A stretch of 64,000 bases of DNA from Regnicoccus_A sp014224355 (GTDB lineage Bacteria > Cyanobacteriota > Cyanobacteriia > PCC-6307 > Cyanobiaceae), in assembly GCF_050920705.1 (NCBI RefSeq), contig NZ_CP154799.1, forward strand, positions 2,914,001-2,978,000, given 5' to 3'. The notes beneath the pieces are model-generated. The model did not search any database and had not been told where the DNA came from. It saw nothing but the letters and a program-made list of their open reading frames with translations. Position numbers and translations under genes: made by a program. Shown in pieces: positions 18,138 to 26,137 of this stretch; position 1 is the stretch's first letter; each line of letters opens with the position of its first letter.

Positions 18138-18599
18138 ATGAAACCGATCTATGACCAGGCCATGCGGGCCGAGATCCGCAATCGCATGAGCCCGCCCAAC
18201 CGGGAAAGCGTGGCCGAGATCGCTCGCTCCACCGGCATCACCGCCCAGACCCTCTACAACTGGCGCAGTCAGTGGCAGAAAGAGGGCCAGCTGGTGCCGG
18301 CCACCAGCAAGCCGCCGGAGCAGTGGGGCGCATCGGACAAGCTGGCCGCTGTGATCCAGGCCGCAGGCCTCAATGGCCCCGATCTCGGCGCCTACTGCCG
18401 CGAGCGTGGGCTCTATCCCAAGCAGCTTGCCCGCTGGCGCCAGGCGGCAGAGGATGCGAATGGTCACAGCGCACCGACCATGACCGACCACAGGGATCTA
18501 CAGCGCAAAAACCAGGAGCAGGCCCGCCAGATCCGGCGCCTGGAACGTGAGTTGCAGAAGAAAGAAAAAGCTCTTTCGGAGGCGGCAACATTGCTGTAG
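18138..18599 (+). CDS. IS3-family transposase OrfA (HTH protein)
   Basis: 153 residues. Two helix-turn-helix-like stretches are visible (SVAEIARSTGITAQTLYNWR near residues 30-50 and DLGAYCRERGLYPKQLARWR near 83-105). They are followed by a C-terminal coiled-coil or leucine-zipper region (RQIRRLERELQKKEKAL). This is the usual DNA-binding and dimerising half. The stop lies just after an A-rich run where a -1 shift leads into the orfB frame. Confidence 0.85.
   Translation: MKPIYDQAMRAEIRNRMSPPNRESVAEIARSTGITAQTLYNWRSQWQKEGQLVPATSKPPEQWGASDKLAAVIQAAGLNGPDLGAYCRERGLYPKQLARWRQAAEDANGHSAPTMTDHRDLQRKNQEQARQIRRLERELQKKEKALSEAATLL
18561..18571 (+). other. Probable programmed -1 frameshift site in the IS3 element
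   Basis: The run AAAGAAAAAGC sits 28 bp before the orfA stop. The orfB frame is the -1 frame and is open from here through to orfB. A shift here would fuse OrfA to OrfB, the usual way IS3 elements make active transposase. A second A6 run (about 18629-18634) lies after the orfA stop and cannot serve. Inference from sequence only. Confidence 0.55.
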
Positions 18600-18604
18600 C
18601 GGAA

Positions 18605-18619
18605 CGCTTCCGCGAAGCG
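18605..18619. repeat. Short hairpin repeat inside the IS3 frameshift overlap
   Basis: CGCTTC-CGC-GAAGCG is a perfect 6-bp inverted repeat with a 3-base loop. It sits in the orfB-frame extension just after the orfA stop. Similar CTTCG/CGAAG hairpins occur as insertions in the degenerate IS5 transposase (about 20570-20595 and 20752-20778). Confidence 0.55.
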
Positions 18620-18646
18620 GTTGCTCTCAAAAAAGCTCGATCAGCT

Positions 18647-19726
18647 TTGGCTGCGAGAAGAGGAGTCCTGATTCCGCCAGAGCAGAGAAATAAGGCCATG
18701 GAGTTTCTCTATGAAGGCCTCAATGCAGGAGCTTCCATCAAGGCCGTTGCAGATCTGATCGGCATCTGTTCACGCACACTGCGGCGCTGGGGGCTTGATA
18801 TCAGCGGCCAGGGATTCAGTGTCGATCGCCGCAAGGGTGCCCCACGTGAGGTGGCTCACAGATTCACGACAAAAGAGAGGCAGCGGGTGATTGACTCCGT
18901 CAATGATCCGCGCTTTGCCGATCTTACGCCTGCTCAGATCGTGGCCATTCTTGCTGAGGAGAGAATGTATGTGGGTTCAGAGTCAACGATCTATCGCATT
19001 ATGCGGCAGGAAGGCCTGCTGAACCATCGTGGCAGGACCCGCTCTCCACGCGAGCCAAGGCTAGCCCCGGTGCTGGAGGCAACAGGAGTTAACCAAGTGC
19101 TGGCCTGGGATATCACCCTGTTGCCCGGCCATGTCAAGGGGCAGTTCTACTATCTCTACATGGTGATGGATGTGTGGAGCCGCCGCATCCTTGGAGTGGA
19201 AGTGCATGAGCGCGAATGCAGCGTTCTGGCCAGCGCATTCTTTGATCGTGTTTGCCGCGATGAAGGAATCAGCAAGGAGACTGCTGCGGTCCTGCACTCG
19301 GACAATGGCGCCCCCATGCACTCATTCACCTTGGCGGCCAAGCTGGCGGAGCTGGGCGTCTCGCTCTCGTTCTCGAGGCCACGTGTGAGCAACGACAATG
19401 CCTATGCCGAGTCGTGGTTTCGCACGATGAAATACCACCAGAGTTATCCGCTCAGGCGCTTCCGGGAACTGCTCTCGGTAAAAGCCTGGGTGGATGGCTT
19501 TGTCGGCTGGTACATCGCTGAGCACCGGCATAGCGGCATCAAGTATGTGACGCCCAATCAGCGGCACTACGGCCAGGCCGTTGGGATCTGTGCCATCCGT
19601 CAGCAGACCTACGAAGAAGCTCGGCAGAAGAATCCGCAGCGCTGGAGTCGTCACATCCGTGACTGGAGCCAGCCACAGGTTGTGAGCATCAACCATCCCC
19701 GACCGCAGACACCTGTCGCGGCTTGA
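18647..19726 (+). CDS. IS3-family transposase OrfB (integrase core)
   Basis: 359 residues from a TTG; the frame is open further upstream into the orfA overlap. An HTH_21-type region (YEGLNAGASIKAVADLIGIC) is followed by the rve integrase domain. The DDE residues are visible: D in AWDITLLPG, D in LHSDNGAPM and E in AYAESWFRTMK. The last part, HSGIKYVTPNQRH, is typical of this family. The gene is intact and is probably translated as an OrfAB fusion by -1 frameshifting. Confidence 0.85.
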   Translation: MAARRGVLIPPEQRNKAMEFLYEGLNAGASIKAVADLIGICSRTLRRWGLDISGQGFSVDRRKGAPREVAHRFTTKERQRVIDSVNDPRFADLTPAQIVAILAEERMYVGSESTIYRIMRQEGLLNHRGRTRSPREPRLAPVLEATGVNQVLAWDITLLPGHVKGQFYYLYMVMDVWSRRILGVEVHERECSVLASAFFDRVCRDEGISKETAAVLHSDNGAPMHSFTLAAKLAELGVSLSFSRPRVSNDNAYAESWFRTMKYHQSYPLRRFRELLSVKAWVDGFVGWYIAEHRHSGIKYVTPNQRHYGQAVGICAIRQQTYEEARQKNPQRWSRHIRDWSQPQVVSINHPRPQTPVAA

Positions 19727-19757
19727 CCCTCAACAATCCAGGCCCCCGTGGCTGTCC

Positions 19758-19947
19758 GATGGCGCCCCTCGGTGGGCGCGATCGGCAACAGCCGCGATCA
19801 GGGGCCGGCAGCTCCATCCGCAACCACAGTCCCGTATCGAGATGATGACAACGATCGAGCCTCGCGGCCCTGATCCTTAACCCGCAGTACGCTCAATCAC
19901 GGTGCTCAGCTCAGCACCCCGAGCGGACAACTTTCCTGATAGGTCCC
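19758..19947. other. 190-bp segment of unknown origin between IS3 and the IS5 right half
   Basis: It has no convincing coding frame and matches neither neighbouring element by eye. Its right edge (19947/19948) is exactly where IS5 similarity resumes. It may be a deleted remnant of a further element or part of the ISNCY-like element displaced by the IS3 insertion. Confidence 0.4.
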
Positions 19948-20803
19948 GCGGTCTCCACCAAATTCTCCAGCCGGCCTTCGGGCGTATCCGGTAAAGCCCG
20001 GCGTTTGCCGGGGCACATGGCAACCCGAAAGTTGGCGGCCTTGCCCTCCATCTCCTCCCGTTTCTCAATTCCTTGGTAGCCAGCGTCCGCGTACACCACC
20101 ACCTCCTCGCCGTGCAGCAGGTCTGCTGCTGGGGTGAGGTCGTGCACATTGGCGGCAGTCGTTTCCACTGAGTGGATGAGGCCTGTGTCCTTGTCCTCGC
20201 CAATGCGGACTTTCATCCCAAAGTGCCACTACTTGCCCTTGCAGGTCTGGTGCATCTCCGGATCCCGCTCCCCAACTTTGTTCTTGGTGGAACTCGGTGC
20301 GGCGATCAAGGTGGCATCAATGATTGTCCCCTGCTTCATCGCCATGCCCCGCTTCTTGAGATGGGCTTTTACCGTCTCAAAGATCTGCTCTCCCAGGTTG
20401 TGCTTCTCCAGCAGGTGCCTGAAAGCCAGGATCGTCGTCTCGTCGGGGATCCTGTCGCTGATCAAGTCGATTCCAGCGAAACGGCACATGGTGGGCACCT
20501 CGATCAGCGCCTCTTCCATGCCGGGGTCGCTGAGCAAATACCACTGCTGCATCAGGTGAATCCGCAGCAACTGCTTCGCAGAAGACGAAGGCTACGTTGC
20601 CAGCGGATATGGAGGGCGGCCACCTCTCGAGCTGCTCCTGGGGTAGTGAAGCTCAAGCAGATCGATCAGCGCCTGCCAAGGAACCACCTGTCCATTTCGG
20701 CCAGGAACTTCTCGCGCTTGGTGCGCTTCTTGGCCGTGGCCTGCTCGTAGTCGCCGAAGGCTTCGCCTTCGGCGAAGCGGTGGCCAAGCTGCTTGCCATC
20801 CAT
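19948..20803 (-). pseudogene. Degenerate IS5-family transposase (N-terminal part)
   Basis: Reading from about 20803: MDGKQLGH..., FGDYEQATAKKRTKREKFLAEM, then a break. The frame resumes as LRIHLMQQWYLLSDPGMEEAL and runs through DETTILAFRHLLEKHNLGEQ, stops after HQTCKGK, and continues as FGMKVRIGEDKDTGLIHSVE up to RLENLVETAG. It is homologous to the intact protein at 21042-22022 throughout but carries in-frame stops, frame breaks and two small hairpin-type insertions. It is not functional. Confidence 0.85.
20752..20778. repeat. Palindromic small repeat inserted in the degenerate IS5 transposase
   Basis: CGCCGAAGGC-TTC-GCCTTCGGCG is a perfect 10-bp inverted repeat (20752-20774). It overlaps a second one, GCTTCGCC-TTC-GGCGAAGC, ending at 20778. 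Relative to the intact copy the unit adds about 24 bp (codons for HRFAEGEA-like residues) without breaking the frame. A second hairpin-type insertion of about 26 bp (CTTCG...CGAAG) is at about 20570-20595, replacing the start of the MLRIHL segment. Confidence 0.6.
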
Positions 20804-20873
20804 CACCCCAGTCCTGGCCAGATCACACGGTCATTGCCCAGCGACTCGGCTCAGTTTTCCAGAGGCTCCCTAG

Positions 20874-22090
20874 GGAAGCTCTGGACAATACTTCCGCATA
20901 GTCAGTCGCGGTCCGCCAATTGTTCGGCTTGGACTATTTCAGCGCAGATCGGGCTGGAATGAGCCTGATCTCACCATGATTGGGGACTGGCCGCTTCCAT
21001 TGAGGGTTATTTTGCCCCCAATGGGCACACCATTCCCCCGATCATGTCCTGCATAGCAACTGATGACGCACCATGAATAGGTTTGCAAGGGCTGCCAGGA
21101 CGTTCACCTTGCAGCGGTTTTTGATCATGCCCCGCAGTCGGGTATTCTGAAATCCGAACTGCCGCTTAATCACGCGGAACGGGTGCTCGACCTTCGCGCG
21201 GATGTGTGCTTTGGCGGTCTCGATCAGATCATCCAGTCGTCCCTCCGGAGTATCGGGCAGAGCACGCCGCTTCCCTGGGCGCATGGCAACGCGGAAGCCG
21301 ATGCCCTTGCCTTCCATCTCTGGACGCTTCTCGATCCCCTGGTAGCCGGCATCCGCGTAGACCACCGTCTCCTCACCGTGCAGGAGTTCGGCTGCTGGGG
21401 TGAGGTCATGCACATTGGCAGCGGTGGTTTCCACTGCGTGGATCAGGCCTGTGTCCTTGTCCACGCCGATGTGAACCTTCATCCCGAAATACCACTGGTT
21501 GCCCTTTTTGGTCTGGTGCATCTCCGGATCCCTTTTCCCCTTCTTGTTCTTGGTAGAACTGGGAGCCGCGATCAAGGTGGCATCGATGATCGTGCCTTGC
21601 TTCATGGCCATGCCGTTGGCCTTGAGGTGGGCCTTCACCGTCTCAAAGATCTGCTCTCCCAGGTTGTGCTTCTCCAGCAGGTGGCGGAACATCAGGATCG
21701 TGGTCTCATCTGGGATTCTGTCGCTGATCAAGTCGATCCCCGCGAACCGACGCATCGTCGGCACCTCAATCAGCGCATCCTCCATCGCTGGATCGCTGAG
21801 GTCATACCACTGCTGCAGCAAATGGATTCGCAGCATCGTGGCCAAAGGATACGGAGGCCGGCCTCCCTTTTTGCTGGTCTTGGGGTAGTGGGGCTCGATC
21901 AGATCGATCAGTGCACTCCATGGAACAACCGCCTCCATCTCAGCCAGAAAGCGCTCGCGCCGGGTCCGCTTTTTGGCTGTGGACTGCTCGTAATCACCAA
22001 AACCGAACTGCTTGACGCCCATGAAGCCTGTAAACGGTTGGGATCACAAGGCCATTCTCGCGCAGGGTGGTGGGGTTTTCCAGAGGCTCC
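20874..22090 (-). mobile_element. Intact IS5-family insertion sequence with CTAG target duplication
   Basis: Terminal repeats are GGAAGCTCTGGACAAT at the left and GGAGCCTCTGGAAAAC (reverse complement of the right end), 12 of 16 matching. CTAG flanks both sides (20870-20873 and 22091-22094), the 4-bp YTAR duplication typical of the IS5 group. The element is 1217 bp and carries one intact transposase. It inserted at the CTAG bordering the right end of the older split IS5 copy, producing a tandem arrangement. Confidence 0.88.
21042..22022 (-). CDS. IS5-family transposase
   Basis: 326 residues, intact. The DUF772-type N-terminus (PLATMLRIHLLQQWYDLSD) is followed by the DDE_Tnp_1 core. Catalytic candidates are D in TIIDATLIAAPSSTKN, D in VVYADAGYQGIEKR, and the basic/Glu segment RAKVEHPFRVIKRQFG near the C-terminus. 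The intact frame, intact ends and clean target duplication suggest recent, possibly ongoing, activity. Confidence 0.92.
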   Translation of the reverse strand: MGVKQFGFGDYEQSTAKKRTRRERFLAEMEAVVPWSALIDLIEPHYPKTSKKGGRPPYPLATMLRIHLLQQWYDLSDPAMEDALIEVPTMRRFAGIDLISDRIPDETTILMFRHLLEKHNLGEQIFETVKAHLKANGMAMKQGTIIDATLIAAPSSTKNKKGKRDPEMHQTKKGNQWYFGMKVHIGVDKDTGLIHAVETTAANVHDLTPAAELLHGEETVVYADAGYQGIEKRPEMEGKGIGFRVAMRPGKRRALPDTPEGRLDDLIETAKAHIRAKVEHPFRVIKRQFGFQNTRLRGMIKNRCKVNVLAALANLFMVRHQLLCRT

Positions 22091-22094
22091 CTAG

Positions 22095-22457
22095 CTCTGC
22101 CAACCAAGCGTGTCGCAATCCCTGCAACCAGAAAAGAACTTTTAGGACTTAACGCCAGAAAAGTCAGACTCCAGCAAGACACAGACAAGAACGCTATTGA
22201 GGACCAGCCGTCTATGCCGCCAGCGTTGATCACAAGCAGAAAGAAACTTGGCAGTAGAATTACCGTTACGAGGAGCAGGAGTCAAATCCGACCGATCACC
22301 GCCCAATCAAAAATATAAATTTGCTATCTTAAATGGGAACAAATGCATAATAGACTGAACCAATAGTCTCCACAACCCATAACTTGAAGCCAACGCCTGG
22401 AGGCGCAGCAGGAACCACCAAGTCGAAAACCGGAGCTCCGCGCAGCCCTCTTACAAC
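22095..22457. other. AT-richer stretch with no supported gene
   Basis: Base composition drops well below the neighbours. Plus-strand codons from about 22133 to 22318 are open (ending in PITAQSKI), but no family or start is recognisable. The stretch sits between the intact IS5 copy and the pilin terminator and may be imported or decayed DNA. Confidence 0.5.
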
Positions 22458-22490
22458 AAAAAAAACATCCAACAGCAAAGCCGCTGGATG
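22458..22490 (-). terminator. Rho-independent terminator of the pilin gene
   Basis: On the minus strand CATCCAGCGGC, loop TTTG, and CTGTTGGATG form a GC-containing hairpin followed by eight T residues. It lies about 57 bp beyond the pilin stop codon at 22547. Confidence 0.85.
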
Positions 22491-22546
22491 AAGAGAGGTT
22501 TTCTACAACTATAGTTGAGAAGAATGAGAGACAACACACTTGTCGC

Positions 22547-22984
22547 CTAGCTGAAGGCGCAACTCAAAGCTCCAGCGGCGCCAATCGTAATCGTGGCAAC
22601 TGTATTGCCATCAACTGACGTCTGGTCTAGGCAGCGAATTCCAGTTGGCATCGTTCCTGAAGGCATCGTGGCCACAACAGTTCCACCGCCACCTGCGGCA
22701 TCACAATTATTTTGCACACTGGCGGAGGCTGCGGTCGCAGTTATTCCGGCTGCAATGTCCGAGGCGGCAATAACTGCACATTCCTTGCCAAGCCCAATTG
22801 CCTCTCCGACTAGAGCACCAGCCTGAGCGGCATCTCGAGCCCTAAGGTACTGGGGCAGGGCAACAGCAGCCAAGATACCGACAACGGCTACCACGATCAT
22901 CAACTCTACCAAGGTGAATCCGTCGGACAGAGCATGACGCCGACGCCTTTGAGAAAGCAACAGAAGCTGCATCTTCTTGTTCAT
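22547..22984 (-). CDS. Type IV major-pilin-like protein (PilA family)
   Basis: 145 residues with a canonical prepilin start: a 22-residue basic leader ending in SDG, cleavage, then FTLVELMIVVAVVGILAAVALPQY with Glu at mature position 5. The globular part has paired Cys (KEC, NNC) and a C-terminal loop (GIRCLDQTS... to SCAFS) as in small cyanobacterial pilins. It is exported and assembled by the type IV pilus machinery after PilD cleavage. It has its own terminator, consistent with monocistronic high-level expression. It is a paralogue of the Gln5 pilin at 13116. Confidence 0.9.
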   Translation of the reverse strand: MNKKMQLLLLSQRRRRHALSDGFTLVELMIVVAVVGILAAVALPQYLRARDAAQAGALVGEAIGLGKECAVIAASDIAAGITATAASASVQNNCDAAGGGGTVVATMPSGTMPTGIRCLDQTSVDGNTVATITIGAAGALSCAFS

Positions 22985-23410
22985 GATGTTAGCCAGATTA
23001 ATGGACAGAGAAAGACGTCACTGATGGCAACGCCTGTTTCATTGAATAGCTTCTTCTCTCAGGCCAGCCATGTCAACCGTGGTGAACGATCCATGAAGCC
23101 ATGTCAATTCGGCAGTTAGCGCACTCTTCGCCCCCATAACCTGTTGCACTGGAATGGATCCGCAGCCTGTAGCAGGCTTATCCTGAGAAAACCTGCAAGT
23201 GGCCTCATCATACTTTCAGAAGAATCTCAGCATTTCTGCTTTCTGTCATTGAAGTGTCAAGACGTACCACCGCCGAGACGTGGAAGCATGAGCACCTCCC
23301 TATGCCACTGCACACTTGGCCTGGAGCCGAGCGGGATAGATGTCGACTCGTCAGCCGGTGGGTTGTTAGAGCAGCGCGACACCTCAACCAGATCGTCTTC
23401 GAACAAGCAC
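22985..23410. other. Upstream region of the pilin gene, no supported gene
   Basis: The pilin promoter should lie at the left end, on the minus strand. I cannot call promoter boxes with confidence. The rest has no frame with recognisable protein and grades into the response-regulator remnant. A plus-strand frame from 23144 is open, but its first ~88 residues look random. Confidence 0.4.
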
Positions 23411-23530
23411 CTTGCCAAGCTGCTCAATGTTTACATCCTCTACCTTCACAAGAAGTTCGAGCGTCCCGGCGAGCCCACCCGGATGCAGACCGTGCACGTT
23501 GTCGGCTCTACACTGGTGAAGAGCAAGTAG
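23411..23530 (+). pseudogene. Remnant of an OmpR-type response regulator C-terminus
   Basis: The frame reads LAKLLNVYILYLHKKFERPG, then EPTRMQTVHVVGSTLVKSK and a stop. It aligns with LLDVYIRYLRKKIELPG...TLIKTVRGVGFMLK of the intact regulator at 15134-15859. Nucleotide similarity is clear but well below identity, so it is an old homologue rather than a recent duplicate. The receiver domain is absent. Its stop overlaps the 3' end of the convergent histidine kinase gene by 23 bp. Confidence 0.75.
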
Positions 23531-24935
23531 AAGAACTCAACTGCACCCGCTCCAGTACCAGCTGGAAGTCGGCCCCGCCACCGGGGGCGTCCAACAACCG
23601 CACCTCACCACCCATGCGGCGCATCAGCAGCCGCACCATCGCAAGGCCGATTCCGCTTCCGCTGGCATTGGCTTCAGAGGAGCCCCGAACGAAATGCTCG
23701 AAGATGCGCTCCCGCTCCGTTAGGGGTACACCGAGGCCGTGGTCGAGCACGTGCAACACCGCCTTGCTCGCAGTGGTGGAGCTGAACAGCTCGATCGGGG
23801 TGCCCTGCGGCGTGTACTTGAGAGCGTTCTCCACCAGGTTGGTGAGGCACTCCTGAAGCCTCTCGCTGTCGCCCAGGCCGAGCGGAGGTGATCCTTCACC
23901 CGGGGCGCGAAGCCGCAGGCGTGCATCGGCCAGGGGCTCAAGTCGCTCGAAAGCCACCAGCAGGGCATCGTCGAGATCGAGTTGATCGCGGACTAGCCGA
24001 AGGCGACCGGCCTCCTCTCGGGCGATGTCGAGCAACTCGCTCACCAGCCGGCCCATTCGCCTGGCTTCGCGCACAATCAGATCCAGTTCGAGGCCGCCGT
24101 CAAGGCGACTGCCCTGGCGCTTCAAGCTCTGCGCATAGCCGCTGATCAGGGTGATCGGTGTGCGCAGTTCGTGGGCCACCCCATCCACGAAGGCCTGCTG
24201 CCGCTTGCGTCCAGCAGCCAAGCGATCCAGCAAGGCGTTGAAGGACGCCACGATCGGCTGCAGTTCCTGCGGCTGCCCACTGGCGGACAGCCGTGCCTGC
24301 TCCAACCGCTCGACATCGATCCGTCTCAGCTGGGTGCTGAGCTGATCCAGCGGCAGCAACGTGCGATGAAACACCAACCGCAGCAAGGCGCTTGTGAGCA
24401 GGGACGCAAGCCCTGCAGAGGCCAACAGCAGCAACAGCACAGTGTTGAGACGCTCCTCATCGGCCGTGATGTCTTCCACCACCACCAAGGATGCAGGCCG
24501 CCCAGAGAAACTGAGCGCCTTGCTGCTGCACAGAAACTGGCTCTTGCCGACAGACAAGCTCACCAAGGGGGTGCCCACAGGGCACCGCTTTTCGGCTTTA
24601 CCCACCAGCTCCGGCAGTGGCACCGGAAGAGGAACCCTGGCGTTGGGGCGAGGCCAGCGATAGGGACGCCCCGGCTTCAGCTCCAGCCACAGCAGCCGGC
24701 CTGGAGACAAGACCTCATCCAGCTTGGACTGGAATTCCGCAGGGCCAGCACTGGGGGAGAGCTCCGCCAGGTCCTGACGGACCAGGTCAGCAGCCTTTTG
24801 AAGGCGCTGGGCTCGAGATCGACTCAGCAATTCACGCTGCACCAGAACCAAAAGGGCAAGACCGGCAAGCACCGCCAGCAGGCTGCTGGTCTGCAAGCGG
24901 CGACGCAATGACGCACTGGGGAGGTTTGGCTTCAT
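23508..24935 (-). CDS. Membrane sensor histidine kinase
   Basis: 475 residues from the ATG at 24935, chosen because it overlaps the upstream stop as ATGA; a GTG 15 bp upstream is less likely. Membrane helices lie at about 16-34 and 165-188 around a ~130-residue periplasmic sensor domain with two Cys. A HAMP-like linker, the H-box AHELRTPITLISGYAQ (H255), the N-box LTNLVENALKYTP and the G-boxes DHGLGVP and GSGIGLAMV follow. The ATPase domain is complete. The C-terminal ~12 residues after LVLERV (Ser-rich) are unusual and overlap the decayed regulator gene. The cognate regulator is unknown. Confidence 0.92.
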   Translation of the reverse strand: MKPNLPSASLRRRLQTSSLLAVLAGLALLVLVQRELLSRSRAQRLQKAADLVRQDLAELSPSAGPAEFQSKLDEVLSPGRLLWLELKPGRPYRWPRPNARVPLPVPLPELVGKAEKRCPVGTPLVSLSVGKSQFLCSSKALSFSGRPASLVVVEDITADEERLNTVLLLLLASAGLASLLTSALLRLVFHRTLLPLDQLSTQLRRIDVERLEQARLSASGQPQELQPIVASFNALLDRLAAGRKRQQAFVDGVAHELRTPITLISGYAQSLKRQGSRLDGGLELDLIVREARRMGRLVSELLDIAREEAGRLRLVRDQLDLDDALLVAFERLEPLADARLRLRAPGEGSPPLGLGDSERLQECLTNLVENALKYTPQGTPIELFSSTTASKAVLHVLDHGLGVPLTERERIFEHFVRGSSEANASGSGIGLAMVRLLMRRMGGEVRLLDAPGGGADFQLVLERVQLSSSTCSSPV

Positions 24936-25285
24936 TGGCCCACCGGGCACAGAAAGGCCCCATCGACAGGATTGAGTGTTGCTGTAACCCGCCTCTGGCG
25001 CAACAAGATGGCCATCAGGTCCCTGGCCCCGAATCGTCCTGGCGGAATCGGCTGCCCGAGCGACTCCACCCAGTCCTTGATCCGATGCATTGGAAGGCGC
25101 TCGCTCAGGGAGCTATCAGCTGCCATCAGGACATAGCTGTTGCTGGAGGGTCGCGAACGCACAAACCTGGCCTCACTGACATATCTGAGTGAGCCCAGGC
25201 GCAGGGCTAAGCCCAAGGGAGCGGAGTGAAGACATTCGATCTTGAGGGGGATTACCGGCAGCGCACGGTTGATCTGCCCTTCCAT
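24932..25285 (-). CDS. Hypothetical protein coupled to the histidine kinase
   Basis: 117 residues from an ATG at 25285 (126 from 25312). The stop overlaps the kinase start (ATGA), a strong hint that it is a genuine, translationally coupled gene. No signal peptide or membrane helix is evident, and no motif is recognisable. It could be an accessory to the kinase, or the C-terminal remainder of a truncated protein. Confidence 0.5.
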   Translation of the reverse strand: MEGQINRALPVIPLKIECLHSAPLGLALRLGSLRYVSEARFVRSRPSSNSYVLMAADSSLSERLPMHRIKDWVESLGQPIPPGRFGARDLMAILLRQRRVTATLNPVDGAFLCPVGQ

Positions 25286-25312
25286 CATCCCTCCTTCGGC
25301 ACTTGAACACAC

Positions 25313-26137
25313 CTGGGGCGGTGAAAAGAAGATCTGGTGAGAGCAGGACTAAGGGGACGGGTTCAGACCGTCCCTGACGTCACTTCAGCATCGTTGGCAA
25401 TCTAGGGAACCCAATTTGTGGTCTTCAACCCCAGAACAGCGGCTGGGGGTGCCGGAGCAGCAACGTCGTTCAAGACCATACAGACGTTCTTGTACCAGTC
25501 GTCGGCTGCATTCCAACTGACCTGGGGCCCAACCCCACAAGTTATCGGCGATTCCTCTCTCTTTTGAATTCACTAATCACCTGAACGGAACGATGCCGGC
25601 TTCAGCCACATCGCTTGCCTCGCGGTTGGTTGTGCTCCTGGAAAGCTGCGGCCGGCATCCCAGAGGAAATGAGGCAGGCGATCTGGGTCATGCCTGATTC
25701 GTCGGGACCCGTCTGAGTAGCGCCAGCAGCAACTTCTTGCTTCCTATTGGCTAAGCAGTGGATCGGATGTCGCCTCAAATACTTAACACCGAAGACAGGA
25801 CTTCTAGCCCAGAGCATCACAGCCGCATTGGGGATTTAGTGCTGCATTGCGCATCATCTTCTGGGATGGGGTCCTCTGCTTGCAGAGCGGCCTGCATCAG
25901 ACCGCAGACACCGTCAGGGGTTCAACGCAAGAGCCCATCAAAGGATCAACAACACTACCACGTTTTCCGCGAAAGCCCAGAGACGATTGTTATGGCAATA
26001 CCTTGCCAAGGCTTCAGAAATTAGGAGCTTTTCCTGACGATTCTGGGACAGATTTTCTGTCTCCTGTCAGTTGATCGTTCAACTCCCGTGGCGATGGATC
26101 AAGTGTCGAACAGTGGCTCTGCCTCAACCCTCAACCC
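25313..26137. other. 825-bp region without an intact gene
   Basis: No convincing intact frame occurs on either strand. The minus strand keeps protein-like fragments (25402-25569, and another with QEVAAGATQTGPDESGMTQIA near 25660-25740) in different frames, which suggests one or more decayed genes. The plus-strand frames look random. Confidence 0.5.
25402..25569 (-). pseudogene. Gene fragment of unknown family
   Basis: An open frame between two stops, without a start codon, containing QVSWNAADDWYKNVCMVLND and AVLGLKTTNWVP before a TAG. Composition and codon use look coding. Its position next to the pilin cluster would fit a pilin C-terminus, but that is a guess. Confidence 0.35.

Larger units (their letters stand above)
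18064..19757 (+). mobile_element. IS3-family insertion sequence
   Basis: Two overlapping-frame genes (orfA, orfB) lie between short inverted ends: GGACAGC at 18064-18070 and its complement at 19751-19757 (GCTGTCC). Similarity extends a little inward. No clear target duplication is seen, so one end may have been altered. The left end directly abuts the ISNCY/IS1202-like element. OrfA and the integrase-type OrfB arrangement are standard for IS3. Confidence 0.75.
19948..20869 (-). mobile_element. Right half of the split IS5-family element
   Basis: It carries the transposase N-terminal part and ends at 20869 with the terminal sequence CCAGAGGCTCC, identical to the right end of the intact copy at 22090. 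Together with 15922-16269 it would make one IS5-sized element. The seven bases GCGGTCT occur at both breakpoints (16263-16269 and 19948-19954), as expected for a target duplication when something inserted into it. Confidence 0.75.

Noticed and set aside
25847..26074. Plus-strand frames in the 25.3-26.1 kb gap
   Set aside because: Short and compositionally random; the minus strand holds better protein-like fragments.
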